Shown: positions 25,381 to 34,587, counted from the stretch's first letter. The stretch is DNA of 64,000 nt from Fulvivirga maritima (GCF_021389955.1 NZ_CP089980.1:2661001-2725000), one strand, 5' to 3'. Numbers and translations are program-made. The notes: generated from the sequence alone by a model not told the origin.

Positions 25381-28300
25381 ATGACTAGAATATCACTGGT
25401 GTTAGTGATGGTAGGAGTCTTGTGCATTTTTGATGCCAGGGCTCAAATTGTAATTACGGGGAAGGTCGTTGACAAAGCTGAAAATCAGCCTATTCCCGGA
25501 GTAGCCGTACTAGAACAAGGGACCAGCAATGGGACAATTACCGATGCATCTGGCAGCTACAGCTTAAGTGTGGGCGGTAACGCACCTCTTGTCTTTTCTT
25601 TTGTGGGGTATGAATCCCAGACTATTTCAATAAATGGAAGAAGTACTATTAATGTAGAATTGTCTTCAGATGTTACCGAACTTAATGAAGTAGTAGTAAC
25701 TGCTTTAGGGGTGGAAAGGGAGAAAAAAGCCCTGGGATATTCCATAACCGAGGTGAGTGGCGAAGAAGTCTCTACCGTAAAAGAATCTAATGTAATTAAC
25801 TCTCTGGCTGGTAAAGTGGCAGGTGTGGTAGTATCGCCAAGTACTTTTGGGCCGGGCAGTAGTTCTAGGGTGGTTTTGAGAGGTAATAACTCGCTTACGG
25901 GCAGCAACCAACCTTTATATGTTATAGACGGGGTGCCTATGGATAACAGCGGTTTCGGGTCTTCAAACCAAAACATAGCAGATGAATATTCAAGAGCAGA
26001 CTATGGAAATGGTATTGCCGATATTAACCCCGATGATATAGCCTCTATGTCCGTTCTGAAGGGAGCTAATGCTGCAGCGCTTTATGGTTCCAGAGCCAGT
26101 AATGGTGTTATACTCATTACCACTAAAAAAGGTGGAGCCAGAAAAGGTCTTGGCGTAGGTTTTTCATCTAGTGTTATGTTTTCTGATCCTTTAGTGTTGC
26201 CAGAATTTCAGAATGAGTACGGACAAGGGTCTCAAGGATCAGTTGATCTTTCTACAAGAAATTCATGGGGTGCAGCTTTAGATGGAAGTCAAAAACCTTA
26301 CTTTGCTGAAGATTCCAGAGCATACTCTGCTCAACCCGATAATGTTAAGGATTTCTTTAGAACAGGTTCTAATATTATCAATACCCTCACACTTTCAGGA
26401 GGAAATGAGAAGGCTAATGTAAGATTCTCTTATACCAATGCGCTGGCTAATTCTATTTTGCCTAACTCGGAAGTGAATAAGCATAATTTTAACATGAGAG
26501 CTTATATGGAGCTTACTGACAAGCTTTCTTTTGACGGTAAAGTTACTTATGCTAACATCAAAGGTTCTAATAGGCCTACTTTAGGTACAGAAGGGATTAT
26601 GTCTGATTTGTACACTATTCCCAGAAATGTAGATATTAATGATTTGAAGGATTACCAGCAAGAGGGAAGTTTTGCTGTGAGATCATATACTATGTTGCCA
26701 GACGGAGGGCCTGCAAGTGATACTCCTAATCCATATTGGGTGCTTTATAATGATCGCAATGATGATGTAAGAAACAGAACCTACGGTTATTTTAAGATCA
26801 ATTACCAGTTTACTGACAACTTTTCTGCATTCGGTAGAATAGGAGGAGATTTTGTGGATCAGAATATTGAAACAGTAAATAGCTATGGCCACTGGTTTTA
26901 TGGCACTGGCCGATTCAGTTACGGTACCAGCAAGTCGAAAGAAATTAATGCAGATTTCTTACTAAGCTATAATGATAAACTTAGTGATGATTTTTCATTC
27001 TCTATGAATGTGGGCGGTAACCATCGCTATGAAGAGGATTTAAACTATAGATTCAATGGTACAGGTTTTAAAATCCCGACCCAGGCTACAGTAGAAAGTG
27101 CGATCACATTATTGCCTACTTATTCGTTTCTTAAGCCTAAGAAAGTGAACTCGCTTTATGGATCTGCACAGCTTTCATTTCAAGAAACCATATTTTTAGA
27201 TATAACTGCCAGAAATGATTGGTCATCATCATTGCCAGCTGATAACATGTCTTATTTTTATCCTTCAGCAAGTTTATCAGTGTTGGTTAATGAGTTTATA
27301 GATCCTGATCAGAACTTCCTAAACTTCATGAAAGTGAGAGGTAGTTGGGCACAAGTGGGTAATGATACTGATCCTTATCAGTTAGATAATACCTATAATT
27401 TGGATGCCCAGGGATACTTGGGAAGAACAACACTTTCAAGACGAGAAACTTTATATGATACCGAAATAGGACCAGAACAAGTGGTTACTGTAGAAACTGG
27501 TTTAGAGTGGAAAATGCTCAATAATCGTATTTATGGGGAGTTCACTTATTATCACATCAAATCAGAAGACTTGATATGGGGTGTAGGCGTTTCGGCAAAT
27601 TCTGGATATCAGTTTTTCAATACTAATGTGGGTTATATGACTAATCAAGGGGTTGAAATTTTGTTAGGGGGTTCACCTATCCAAACTTCTGATTTCTCTT
27701 GGGATGTGTCCGTTAACATGGCGCATAACCGTAATAAGCTAGAAGAATTGATTGATAATGTAGATAATTATGTGTTCAGTAATACTAACGGAGGTACAGT
27801 AGTAGTTCAGGCCACTGCAGGCGGAGGTTTTGGAGATATTTATGGTACAGATTACATGAGAGACCCCGAAGGTAATATCATCATAAATGCCGATGGTACA
27901 CCTAGGGCCTCATCAGAAAGAGTTTATCTGGGAAATTACCAGCCAGACTGGGTAGGTGGATTAATGAATACATTCACTTATAAAGATTTTACTTTAAGAC
28001 TTTTGATTGATGCCAGAATTGGAGGTGAAGTATATTCTGGAGCTGATGCAGGTTTAGATGCCGCTGGGGTATCAGAAAGAACTTTACAATATAGGCAAGA
28101 AGGTGTAGTGCTTGACGGTGTGGTAGAAACTACTCCTCAAGATGCCGGACAAGTAGTTTATGAACGTAATACTACCAATGTTAATGCTCAGCAGTATTAT
28201 GGAGCACTTAGTGGTATTGCTTCTAATTATGTGTATGATCAGACTAACATTCGTATGAGAGAAGTATCTCTGATGTACCGATTACCACAATCTATAATTG

Positions 28301-28485
28301 GTGACACATTTATTAAGAGTGCAACAATAGGTCTTATAGGTAGAAACCTTTTCTTCCTCTCTAAGAAGATTGACAACTTCGATCCTGAATCAAGTTACAG
28401 CACCACCTCTTTTGGGCAAGGTGTACTGTTTTATAACATGCCTACTACCAGAACTTACGGTTTTAGTGTGTCAGTTAACTTCTAA
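25381..28485 (+). CDS. SusC/RagA family TonB-linked outer membrane protein
   Basis: A 1034-residue TonB-dependent transporter. Signal peptide to about residue 21, a carboxypeptidase-regulatory-like domain (22-95; GKVVDKAENQPIPGVAVLEQGT), the SusC TonB-box region (ELNEVVVTALGVEREKKALGY), a plug domain with PLYVIDGVPMDN and the NPDDIASMSVLKGANAAALYGSR motif, then the 22-strand barrel to the C-terminal aromatic residue (FSVSVNF). It imports a large nutrient with its SusD partner. The substrate cannot be told: there are no glycoside hydrolase, sulfatase, peptidase or sigma/anti-sigma genes beside it. Length is typical. Confidence 0.97.
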   Translation: MTRISLVLVMVGVLCIFDARAQIVITGKVVDKAENQPIPGVAVLEQGTSNGTITDASGSYSLSVGGNAPLVFSFVGYESQTISINGRSTINVELSSDVTELNEVVVTALGVEREKKALGYSITEVSGEEVSTVKESNVINSLAGKVAGVVVSPSTFGPGSSSRVVLRGNNSLTGSNQPLYVIDGVPMDNSGFGSSNQNIADEYSRADYGNGIADINPDDIASMSVLKGANAAALYGSRASNGVILITTKKGGARKGLGVGFSSSVMFSDPLVLPEFQNEYGQGSQGSVDLSTRNSWGAALDGSQKPYFAEDSRAYSAQPDNVKDFFRTGSNIINTLTLSGGNEKANVRFSYTNALANSILPNSEVNKHNFNMRAYMELTDKLSFDGKVTYANIKGSNRPTLGTEGIMSDLYTIPRNVDINDLKDYQQEGSFAVRSYTMLPDGGPASDTPNPYWVLYNDRNDDVRNRTYGYFKINYQFTDNFSAFGRIGGDFVDQNIETVNSYGHWFYGTGRFSYGTSKSKEINADFLLSYNDKLSDDFSFSMNVGGNHRYEEDLNYRFNGTGFKIPTQATVESAITLLPTYSFLKPKKVNSLYGSAQLSFQETIFLDITARNDWSSSLPADNMSYFYPSASLSVLVNEFIDPDQNFLNFMKVRGSWAQVGNDTDPYQLDNTYNLDAQGYLGRTTLSRRETLYDTEIGPEQVVTVETGLEWKMLNNRIYGEFTYYHIKSEDLIWGVGVSANSGYQFFNTNVGYMTNQGVEILLGGSPIQTSDFSWDVSVNMAHNRNKLEELIDNVDNYVFSNTNGGTVVVQATAGGGFGDIYGTDYMRDPEGNIIINADGTPRASSERVYLGNYQPDWVGGLMNTFTYKDFTLRLLIDARIGGEVYSGADAGLDAAGVSERTLQYRQEGVVLDGVVETTPQDAGQVVYERNTTNVNAQQYYGALSGIASNYVYDQTNIRMREVSLMYRLPQSIIGDTFIKSATIGLIGRNLFFLSKKIDNFDPESSYSTTSFGQGVLFYNMPTTRTYGFSVSVNF

Positions 28486-28504
28486 AAATATTAAAGCAAT
28501 AGAA

Positions 28505-30187
28505 ATGAAATCTATATATTATATAATATTGGTGTGCATGATTATATCATTTTCATGTACCTCAGATTTTGATGAAATAAATCAGGAACCAGGTGTAGTA
28601 AGAACAGAAGAGGCTAGTGGTAGGTATTTCCTTACTAATCCTCAGTTTAAGCTTTTTGCGCCTGATCGTTTTCCATATTGGAGAGGCCCGTTGCTGCATG
28701 GGGATAGGTTTGCAGGCCATTTCGCTATTGGCTTTGATGGAGGCTGGTGGTCAGGAGAATTATGTTATGCCTATGATGCTGCCTATACTGATGCTACTTG
28801 GGATTGGTTGGCTGGTTATCTGCGTGATATCGATGTATTTCTCGATTTGACCATTCAAGGAGGCGATTTTGAAAATCAGCGAATGTATGCTGTTGGCCTT
28901 ATTTTAAAAGGATTATATTATCAAAAGTATACAGATATTTTTGGTGAGGTACCTTACTCTGAAGCAGGTGTAGCTGATGTGTTGAGTCCTGGTTTTGATG
29001 CTCATAGAGATATTTACGCAGGCGTTATTGAAGAGCTCAATACCGCTATGGAGATGATAGGTGATGCTACTACCACGGGAGAAGCATTGCAGGATCTGGC
29101 AGAGAATGACCTTTATTATGGTGGTGATTTACAAAAGTGGAAAAAGCTCGCCAACACGCTTAAGTTAAGAATGGCCTTAAGAGCTCTGGGTGCTGAAGGA
29201 GCTGATTTTGCGGAAGCAGCCATTACTGAAGCTATTAATGCCCCTTTAATAGAATTACCAGAAGAAAATGCTTTATTGGAAAAGGATAATGTTATTGATC
29301 AGTTTACCAGCTCTGTTTATGGAGATGTTTGGCATAACTTCGGGTTAGGTTCTAATTGGACAGTAAGTAAGTATTTAATAGACTATTTGAGAGATAATAA
29401 TGACCCGAGACTTGAAAAGTACGCTGCCCCAGCAATTGGAGGTGCTTGTCTAATGCCTCAGCCTTCTTCTGCTGCTGAGGAGAAGATCGTGGACCTTATG
29501 CTTAGTAACCTTGATGATGCCGGCGTGGAGTATACCAGAACGGATACTACCGTAGCAGGAGAATCAAGAATTAATATTAGAATGGCACCTAATACATATT
29601 ATGTGGGGCTACCAGGAAGATTGAACATAACCAGCTTCTATTTTGCTAACTATAATTTCTTCTCTATTCCTGCAGAGCGTATAATTATGCCTAAAAATTC
29701 TGGAGATATTTTCCCGGAAATCATTCTTTCGGCAGGAGAAGCTTATTTCCTTAGGGCTGAAGCAGCTGTAAGAGGTTATGGAGGTGACGCTAATGCTCTC
29801 TTTCAAGAAGGTATTAGACAAAGTATGTTGCTTTGGGAGGTAGATGAAGCGGCCATTAACGACTTTATTGCCAACTCGCCTATGGCTACACTTACAGGTA
29901 CAGATGACGAAATGCTGGAGAAAATCAATACACAGCGTTGGGTAGCAGACTATACTGATGGTTTTGAAGCTTGGGCAGTGGTGCGTAAATCAGGGTACCC
30001 GGCTAACGTAGCAGCAGGAGTAGATGATCCTGATATTTATGGTTTTGGAGGAGAGCTTAATGGAGCTTACCCTCAGCGTATGAGGTACGGAAGTAATGAA
30101 GTAAGTACTAACGGAAATAACTTGCAAGAAGCACTGAGCAGACAAGGTCCAGACTTACAAAGCACCACATTATGGTGGGCTAAATAA
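28505..30187 (+). CDS. SusD/RagB family nutrient-binding outer membrane lipoprotein
   Basis: A 560-residue lipoprotein from the ATG at 28505, 19 bp after the SusC stop; this start gives a lipoprotein signal ending ISFSC with Cys18 as the lipid-attached residue, followed by the TSDFDEIN segment. The body matches the SusD-like_2 group: YAVGLILKGLYYQKYTDIFGEVPYSEA, KWKKLANTLKLRMALRAL, LSAGEAYFLRAEAAVRGYGG and INTQRWVADYTDGFEAW, the TPR-like helices and late domain of SusD proteins. It caps the SusC barrel at the cell surface and binds substrate. The binding-site residues give no clear substrate. Confidence 0.95.
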   Translation: MKSIYYIILVCMIISFSCTSDFDEINQEPGVVRTEEASGRYFLTNPQFKLFAPDRFPYWRGPLLHGDRFAGHFAIGFDGGWWSGELCYAYDAAYTDATWDWLAGYLRDIDVFLDLTIQGGDFENQRMYAVGLILKGLYYQKYTDIFGEVPYSEAGVADVLSPGFDAHRDIYAGVIEELNTAMEMIGDATTTGEALQDLAENDLYYGGDLQKWKKLANTLKLRMALRALGAEGADFAEAAITEAINAPLIELPEENALLEKDNVIDQFTSSVYGDVWHNFGLGSNWTVSKYLIDYLRDNNDPRLEKYAAPAIGGACLMPQPSSAAEEKIVDLMLSNLDDAGVEYTRTDTTVAGESRINIRMAPNTYYVGLPGRLNITSFYFANYNFFSIPAERIIMPKNSGDIFPEIILSAGEAYFLRAEAAVRGYGGDANALFQEGIRQSMLLWEVDEAAINDFIANSPMATLTGTDDEMLEKINTQRWVADYTDGFEAWAVVRKSGYPANVAAGVDDPDIYGFGGELNGAYPQRMRYGSNEVSTNGNNLQEALSRQGPDLQSTTLWWAK

Positions 30188-30195
30188 AATATATT

Positions 30196-30224
30196 ATCTG
30201 GCTATATATAAGTAGTAGCCAGAT
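30196..30224 (+). terminator. Hairpin after the SusC/SusD genes
   Basis: ATCTGGCTA and TAGCCAGAT form a perfect 9-bp stem with an 11-nt loop, 8 bp after the SusD stop. It has only a weak T tract (TTCTT). Confidence 0.55.
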
Positions 30225-30373
30225 TCTTGAATGTCACATTGACGTGCTCGAAATGTTTTTCTATTTAAAATGGGAGAATATTTTGAGTGCCTCAATTTGA
30301 CTTAAAAAATATTTTATAGTTATTATCTCTCAAAAAAAATAATCTTATCGCTTCCTACAGGCTTTCTGTTGGT

Positions 30374-30381
30374 TAACTTTG
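30374..30381 (+). promoter_or_regulatory. -7 box touching the RluA-family start
   Basis: TAACTTTG fits TAnnTTTG and ends only 4 nt before the ATG at 30386, so a transcript from it would have almost no leader. No clear -33 TTG. Confidence 0.45.
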
Positions 30382-30385
30382 CACG

Positions 30386-31102
30386 ATGGCAAAAAAAATT
30401 GTGTTTAAAGATCTTATTCTTTGGGAGGATAATGATTATATCGTAATCAACAAACCTCCTTTTATATCTACACTTAGTGATAGAAATGATCATGTAAATA
30501 TTCTTTCTCTGGCTAAAGGCTATCATGAAGATGCTCAGGTAGGTCATAGGCTAGATAAAGAAACATCTGGGGCATTGGCCATAGCCAAAAATCCTGAAGC
30601 CTATCGGGAGCTGTCAATGCAGTTTGAAAACAGAAAAGTAGAAAAGCTGTACCATGCCGTGAGTGATGGTATTCATGATTTTAGCGATCTTTTAATAGAC
30701 TTACCTATTCAAAAACTCTCCAATGGAACAGTGAGAATAGATAAAAGAGGAGGCAAAGAAGCTCAAACACATTTTCAAACCCTTCAGGCATTTCGCAGTC
30801 ATACTTTGATCGCTTGTAAGCCTGTAACAGGTAGAATGCACCAGATCAGAATACACTTAGCTAATCAGGGAGCTCCCATTGCCGGAGATAATTATTATGG
30901 AGGAGAGTTAATTTATTTGTCTCAATTCAAAAAACATTTTAACTTGAAGAAAGAAAGTGAAGAACAGCCTTTAATTAAAAGATTGGCCCTTCATGCCAGG
31001 AGCCTGGAGTTCACTTTAATGAACGGAGATAGGAAAAGTATAGAAGCTCCTTACCCAAAAGACTATCAGGTGCTTCTAAAACAACTCGACAAATATGCAT
31101 AA
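30386..31102 (+). CDS. RluA family 23S rRNA/tRNA pseudouridine synthase
   Basis: A 238-residue enzyme with the catalytic Asp57 in GHRLDKETSGALAIAK, the RluA-type motif, plus KLYHAVSDG, GRMHQIRIHLANQGAPIAGD and the LALHARSLEF C-terminal motif. It converts uridine to pseudouridine in an RNA target. There is no S4 domain, so the protein is the short form; the exact target (23S rRNA or tRNA) cannot be read. The -7 box 4 nt upstream of the ATG suggests a leaderless or near-leaderless mRNA, unless translation starts further in. Confidence 0.9.
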   Translation: MAKKIVFKDLILWEDNDYIVINKPPFISTLSDRNDHVNILSLAKGYHEDAQVGHRLDKETSGALAIAKNPEAYRELSMQFENRKVEKLYHAVSDGIHDFSDLLIDLPIQKLSNGTVRIDKRGGKEAQTHFQTLQAFRSHTLIACKPVTGRMHQIRIHLANQGAPIAGDNYYGGELIYLSQFKKHFNLKKESEEQPLIKRLALHARSLEFTLMNGDRKSIEAPYPKDYQVLLKQLDKYA

Positions 31103-31136
31103 AAAGCGGAAGTATGTAAATATTTATGTACTGATG

Positions 31137-31167
31137 TTGCATATGAAATTTTATACTTCTATCTTTG
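31137..31167 (+). promoter_or_regulatory. Promoter of the rplM-rpsI-rpsB run
   Basis: TTG (31137-31139), 20 nt, TATCTTTG (31160-31167): consensus Bacteroidota promoter. It ends 54 nt before the rplM GTG. Confidence 0.7.
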
Positions 31168-31221
31168 CGTTCCTTTTTCAAGGAGAAAATATCTATTTCA
31201 AAAAAATAAAGCTTTTATAGC

Positions 31222-31665
31222 GTGGATACTTTAAGTTATAAGACAGTTTCGGCTAACAAGGCAACCGTTAACAAAGAATGGATCATCGTAGATGCTGATT
31301 CTAAAGTTCTTGGAAGGTTGGCCAGTGAGGTTGCGAAAGTAATTAGAGGGAAAAACAAGCCTGGATTCACTCCTAATGTAGATTGTGGTGATAACGTAAT
31401 CGTTATTAACGCAGATAAGATCAGGCTTACCGGTAAAAAATGGACCGACAAGGTTTATGTATCACACACCGGATATCCGGGAGGACAGCGCTCTGCTACT
31501 CCTAAGGAATTAATGGCTAAGTCTTCAAGACTATTGGTAGAGAGAGCCGTAAGAGGTATGCTACCAAAAGGAAGACTAGGACGCGCCATATTTAAAAATT
31601 TATACGTGTATGAGGGTGCTGAGCATCCGCATGAAGCGCAACAACCAAAAGAAATTAAATTTTAA
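31222..31665 (+). CDS. rplM: 50S ribosomal protein L13
   Basis: A 147-residue L13 starting at GTG 31222; the N-terminus MDTLSYKTVSANKATVNKEW is the usual bacteroidotal one, which supports the start. Motifs: IVDADSKVLGRLASEVAKVIRGK, GDNVIVINADKIRLTGKK, HTGYPGG, and ERAVRGMLPKGRLGRAIFKNL. It assembles early into the 50S subunit. It abuts rpsI (the S9 ATG follows the stop by 3 bp), the ancient L13-S9 pair. Confidence 0.98.
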   Translation: MDTLSYKTVSANKATVNKEWIIVDADSKVLGRLASEVAKVIRGKNKPGFTPNVDCGDNVIVINADKIRLTGKKWTDKVYVSHTGYPGGQRSATPKELMAKSSRLLVERAVRGMLPKGRLGRAIFKNLYVYEGAEHPHEAQQPKEIKF

Positions 31666-31668
31666 TTG

Positions 31669-32055
31669 ATGGAAGTAATAAGTTCAATAGGAAGAAGAAA
31701 AACTTCAGTAGCCAGAATTTATATGACTGCTGGAAATGGTGAGATCACCGTTAACAACAGAACTTTAGAAGATTACTTTCCTTCTGAGATTCTACGAACT
31801 ATCGTAAGACAGCCTCTTAATATCGTAGAGGTAGACGGATCTTATGATATCAAAGTAAATGTTGATGGAGGTGGTCCTGCAGGACAAGCCGAGGCTATCC
31901 GTTTGGCTGTGTCTAGAGGTTTAGTAGATATCGATACTGAATTTAGACCCCCACTTAAAAAAGAAGGTTTCCTTACTAGGGACCCTAGAATGGTGGAAAG
32001 AAAGAAATACGGTCGTAGAAAAGCGAGAAGAAGATTCCAGTTCAGTAAGCGTTAA
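31669..32055 (+). CDS. rpsI: 30S ribosomal protein S9
   Basis: A 128-residue S9 from the ATG at 31669 (the TTG three bases earlier is not needed). Motifs: SSIGRRKTSVARIYMTAGNG, GGGPAGQAEAIRLAVSRGL, and the conserved C-terminus DPRMVERKKYGRRKARRRFQFSKR in which the last Lys-Arg contacts tRNA in the P site. It follows rplM directly and precedes rpsB by 42 bp. Confidence 0.98.
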   Translation: MEVISSIGRRKTSVARIYMTAGNGEITVNNRTLEDYFPSEILRTIVRQPLNIVEVDGSYDIKVNVDGGGPAGQAEAIRLAVSRGLVDIDTEFRPPLKKEGFLTRDPRMVERKKYGRRKARRRFQFSKR

Positions 32056-32097
32056 TGCTTAAAGGCTGTAATTTTACAACCGAGAAAAAATATTATA

Positions 32098-32868
32098 ATG
32101 GCAGATAAATTAGAATATAAAGACTTACTTGATGCTGGTGTTCACTTCGGACACTTAACGAGAAAGTGGGATCCTAGAATGGCTCAGTACATTTTCATGG
32201 AAAGGAACGGGATCCACATTATTGATTTAAATAAGACCCTTGAGTGCCTCGACAAAGCATCTTTTGCACTTAAGAACATAGTAAGATCAGGAAGAAAAGT
32301 TCTTTTTGTAGCAACTAAAAAACAAGCTCAGGATGTAGTTAATGCTGAAGCTAAAAAGTTAAATATGCCTTTCGTAACTGACAGATGGTTAGGTGGTATG
32401 TTAACTAACTTTGCTACTATCAGAAAATCATTGAAGAAAATGTCTTCAATTGATAAAATGATGAAGGACGAAGCTTACCAAAACCTTGCGAAAAGGGAAA
32501 GATTAATGGTTTCTAGAGAGAAAGAAAAACTTGAAAGAGTTTTAGGTGGTATCTCTGACCTTAATAGATTACCTGCAGCTTTATTCGTTATCGATGTGAA
32601 AAGAGAACACATTGCAGTGAAAGAAGCTCAGAAATTAAATATCCCTGTATTTGCAATGGTGGATACTAACTCTGATCCTACAGGTGTTGACTTCCCTATT
32701 CCTGCAAACGACGATGCTTTCAAATCTATCTCTTTAATTACTCAGTACGTGGGTAAGATCGTAGAAGAAGGTCTTATGGAGAGAAAGAAAGATAAAGAAG
32801 AAGCTAACTTGAAGAAGGAAGAGGAAGCTAAGAAACAGGTTGACGAAAACGAGACTGCAGAGAAGTAA
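32098..32868 (+). CDS. rpsB: 30S ribosomal protein S2
   Basis: A 256-residue S2: DLLDAGVHFGHLTRKWDPRM, MERNGIHIIDLNKTLE, FVTDRWLGGMLTNFATIRKS, LPAALFVIDVKREHIAVKEA and VDTNSDPTGVDFPIPANDD. The C-terminal 30 residues are charged and low in complexity. It is the third ribosomal gene of the run; EF-Ts follows after 108 bp that contain a terminator-like hairpin. Confidence 0.98.
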   Translation: MADKLEYKDLLDAGVHFGHLTRKWDPRMAQYIFMERNGIHIIDLNKTLECLDKASFALKNIVRSGRKVLFVATKKQAQDVVNAEAKKLNMPFVTDRWLGGMLTNFATIRKSLKKMSSIDKMMKDEAYQNLAKRERLMVSREKEKLERVLGGISDLNRLPAALFVIDVKREHIAVKEAQKLNIPVFAMVDTNSDPTGVDFPIPANDDAFKSISLITQYVGKIVEEGLMERKKDKEEANLKKEEEAKKQVDENETAEK

Positions 32869-32899
32869 AAAAAATAGATATATATTGAAAAGGAAAAAG

Positions 32900-32935
32900 T
32901 TGAACATTGGATTTACACTGATGTTCAATTTTTTT
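32900..32935 (+). terminator. Terminator/attenuator-like hairpin between rpsB and tsf
   Basis: TTGAACAT and ATGTTCAA form a perfect 8-bp stem with a 13-nt loop followed by seven Ts. It lies 31 bp after rpsB and 41 bp before tsf, so it can lower tsf transcription relative to the ribosomal genes. Confidence 0.75.
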
Positions 32936-32976
32936 ATGTACTAAATTAACTTTAAGCATTTATAAATTAGAAAACT

Positions 32977-33807
32977 ATGGCTATTACAGCGAAAGACGTA
33001 AATAAGCTAAGGCAAATGACCGGTGCCGGAATGATGGACTGTAAAAAGGCACTAACTGAAGCTGACGGTGATTTTGATCAAGCAATTGACCTTCTAAGAA
33101 AAAAAGGCCAAAAAGTGTCTGCTTCTCGAGCTGATAGAGAAGTTACAGAAGGATCTGTCTTCGTTAAAACCAATGCTGAAGGTACTAAAGGTATTCTGAT
33201 TGCATTAAACTGTGAGACTGACTTCGTAGGTAAAAACGAAGAGTTCTTAAACTTGGGTAACGCTATTCTTGATGTTGCCTTTGATAAAGCGCCTGCTGAC
33301 ATTGAGGCTCTTAAAGCTGAAAAAATTGGTGATGTTACTGTTGAAGAAAAAATTACTGAACTTGTAGGTAAAATCGGTGAAAAAATCGAAATAAGCGAGT
33401 ACGTAATTGTTGATGGTGAGGCTGTAGTACCATATATCCATGCAGGAAATAAATTAGGTGTTCTTGTTTCTCTTAAAGGAGTGAACGGAGCAGACGTACA
33501 GGAAGCAGGTAAAGACGTAGGTATGCAAATAGCTGCTATGAACCCTGTAGCGGTTGATAAAGATGGTGTTGATGCTTCTACTGTAGAGAAAGAATTAGAA
33601 ATTGGTAAAGAGCAAGCTAGAGCAGAAGGTAAGCCTGACGCAATCATTGAAAAAATTGCTAATGGTAAGCTTGAAAGATTCTACAAAGATAATACTTTGT
33701 TAAATCAGCAGTTTGTTAAAGATAGCTCTTTAACTGTAGCTAAATACTTAGATTCTATCAGTAAAGGTTTAACTGTATCTGAATTTAAAAGAGTTTCTAT
33801 CGGATAA
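32977..33807 (+). CDS. tsf: Translation elongation factor Ts
   Basis: A 276-residue EF-Ts. The N-terminal UBA-like domain has VNKLRQMTGAGMMDCKKALTE, and the TDFVGKNEEF motif contacts EF-Tu. Two core subdomains and the C-terminal FVKDSSLTVAKYLD segment follow. It exchanges GDP for GTP on EF-Tu. Length normal. It lies downstream of rpsB as in most bacteria, but separated by a hairpin, and has its own strong terminator. Confidence 0.98.
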   Translation: MAITAKDVNKLRQMTGAGMMDCKKALTEADGDFDQAIDLLRKKGQKVSASRADREVTEGSVFVKTNAEGTKGILIALNCETDFVGKNEEFLNLGNAILDVAFDKAPADIEALKAEKIGDVTVEEKITELVGKIGEKIEISEYVIVDGEAVVPYIHAGNKLGVLVSLKGVNGADVQEAGKDVGMQIAAMNPVAVDKDGVDASTVEKELEIGKEQARAEGKPDAIIEKIANGKLERFYKDNTLLNQQFVKDSSLTVAKYLDSISKGLTVSEFKRVSIG

Positions 33808-33828
33808 GGTATTATCCTAAGAATATTG

Positions 33829-33862
33829 AAAGGCCATTCCTAAACAGGAATGGCCTTTTTTT
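33829..33862 (+). terminator. Rho-independent terminator of tsf
   Basis: AAAGGCCATTCC and GGAATGGCCTTT form a perfect 12-bp stem with a 6-nt loop and a following T run, 21 bp after the stop codon. Confidence 0.93.
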
Positions 33863-33902
33863 ATGCCGTAGAAATAAGCAAGGTCAGAAAGGGCTTAAAA
33901 AC

Positions 33903-33933
33903 TTGCGTGTAAGTAGGTAAGTTTATATCTTTG
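33903..33933 (+). promoter_or_regulatory. Promoter for azoR
   Basis: TTG (33903-33905), 20 nt, TATCTTTG (33926-33933), ending 21 nt before the azoR ATG. Matches the Bacteroidota consensus. Confidence 0.7.
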
Positions 33934-33954
33934 TTTAAACATTGAAATTTAGTT

Positions 33955-34554
33955 ATGAGCAAAGTTTTAAGAATTAAATCTAGTTTCAGGGGAGACGAAG
34001 CATTTAGCACCAAGTTAGGAGATACTATTGTTGCTAAGTTAAAAGAACAGGATCCTGAAATTTCGGTTGTAGAGAGAGATATTGCGAAGAAGGATTTTCC
34101 TCACATCGATGGAGAAATTGTAGGAGCTATTTTTACTCCTGCCGAGGACAGAACAGAAGAGCAGCAAGAGCATGCTCAGATTTCGGATGAGGCTATTGCA
34201 GAGGTTATGGATGCTGATATTATAGTGATAGACGCACCTCTTTATAATTTTGGAGTACCATCTACTCTAAAAGCGTGGATAGATCATATCACTAAAGCTG
34301 GCGTAACTTTCCGTTATACTGATGCAGGTCCTGAGGGCTTGGTTAAAGGAAAGAAAGTGTATATCGCTATGGCTTCTGGTGGTGTTTATTCACAAGGAGA
34401 CATGGTAGCATTTGATTTTGTAGCACCTTATTTGAAAACCATTCTTGCATTTATGGGAATGGATGACGTTACTATTTTCAGAGTTGAAGGTACTGCAGTG
34501 CCTGAATTAAAGGAATCAGCTTTAGAAAATGGTATAAACTCAGTAAGCGTATAA
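33955..34554 (+). CDS. azoR: FMN-dependent NADH-azoreductase / NAD(P)H-quinone oxidoreductase
   Basis: A 199-residue flavodoxin-fold protein. The N-terminal phosphate-binding region (LRIKSSFRGDEAFSTKLGD), DAPLYNFGVPSTLKAWIDHITKAGVTF and the MASGGVYSQGD loop are typical of the AzoR family. These FMN enzymes reduce quinones and azo dyes with NADH by two-electron transfer. It is a single-gene unit with its own promoter and terminator. Confidence 0.9.
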   Translation: MSKVLRIKSSFRGDEAFSTKLGDTIVAKLKEQDPEISVVERDIAKKDFPHIDGEIVGAIFTPAEDRTEEQQEHAQISDEAIAEVMDADIIVIDAPLYNFGVPSTLKAWIDHITKAGVTFRYTDAGPEGLVKGKKVYIAMASGGVYSQGDMVAFDFVAPYLKTILAFMGMDDVTIFRVEGTAVPELKESALENGINSVSV

Positions 34555-34587
34555 TTGGGTAAGTTTATATATAGGGATTTGGAAACG

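Noticed and set aside
33078-33647. A 189-codon open frame on the minus strand opposite tsf
   Set aside because: Antisense shadow of EF-Ts with no recognisable domain and no promoter or start signal.
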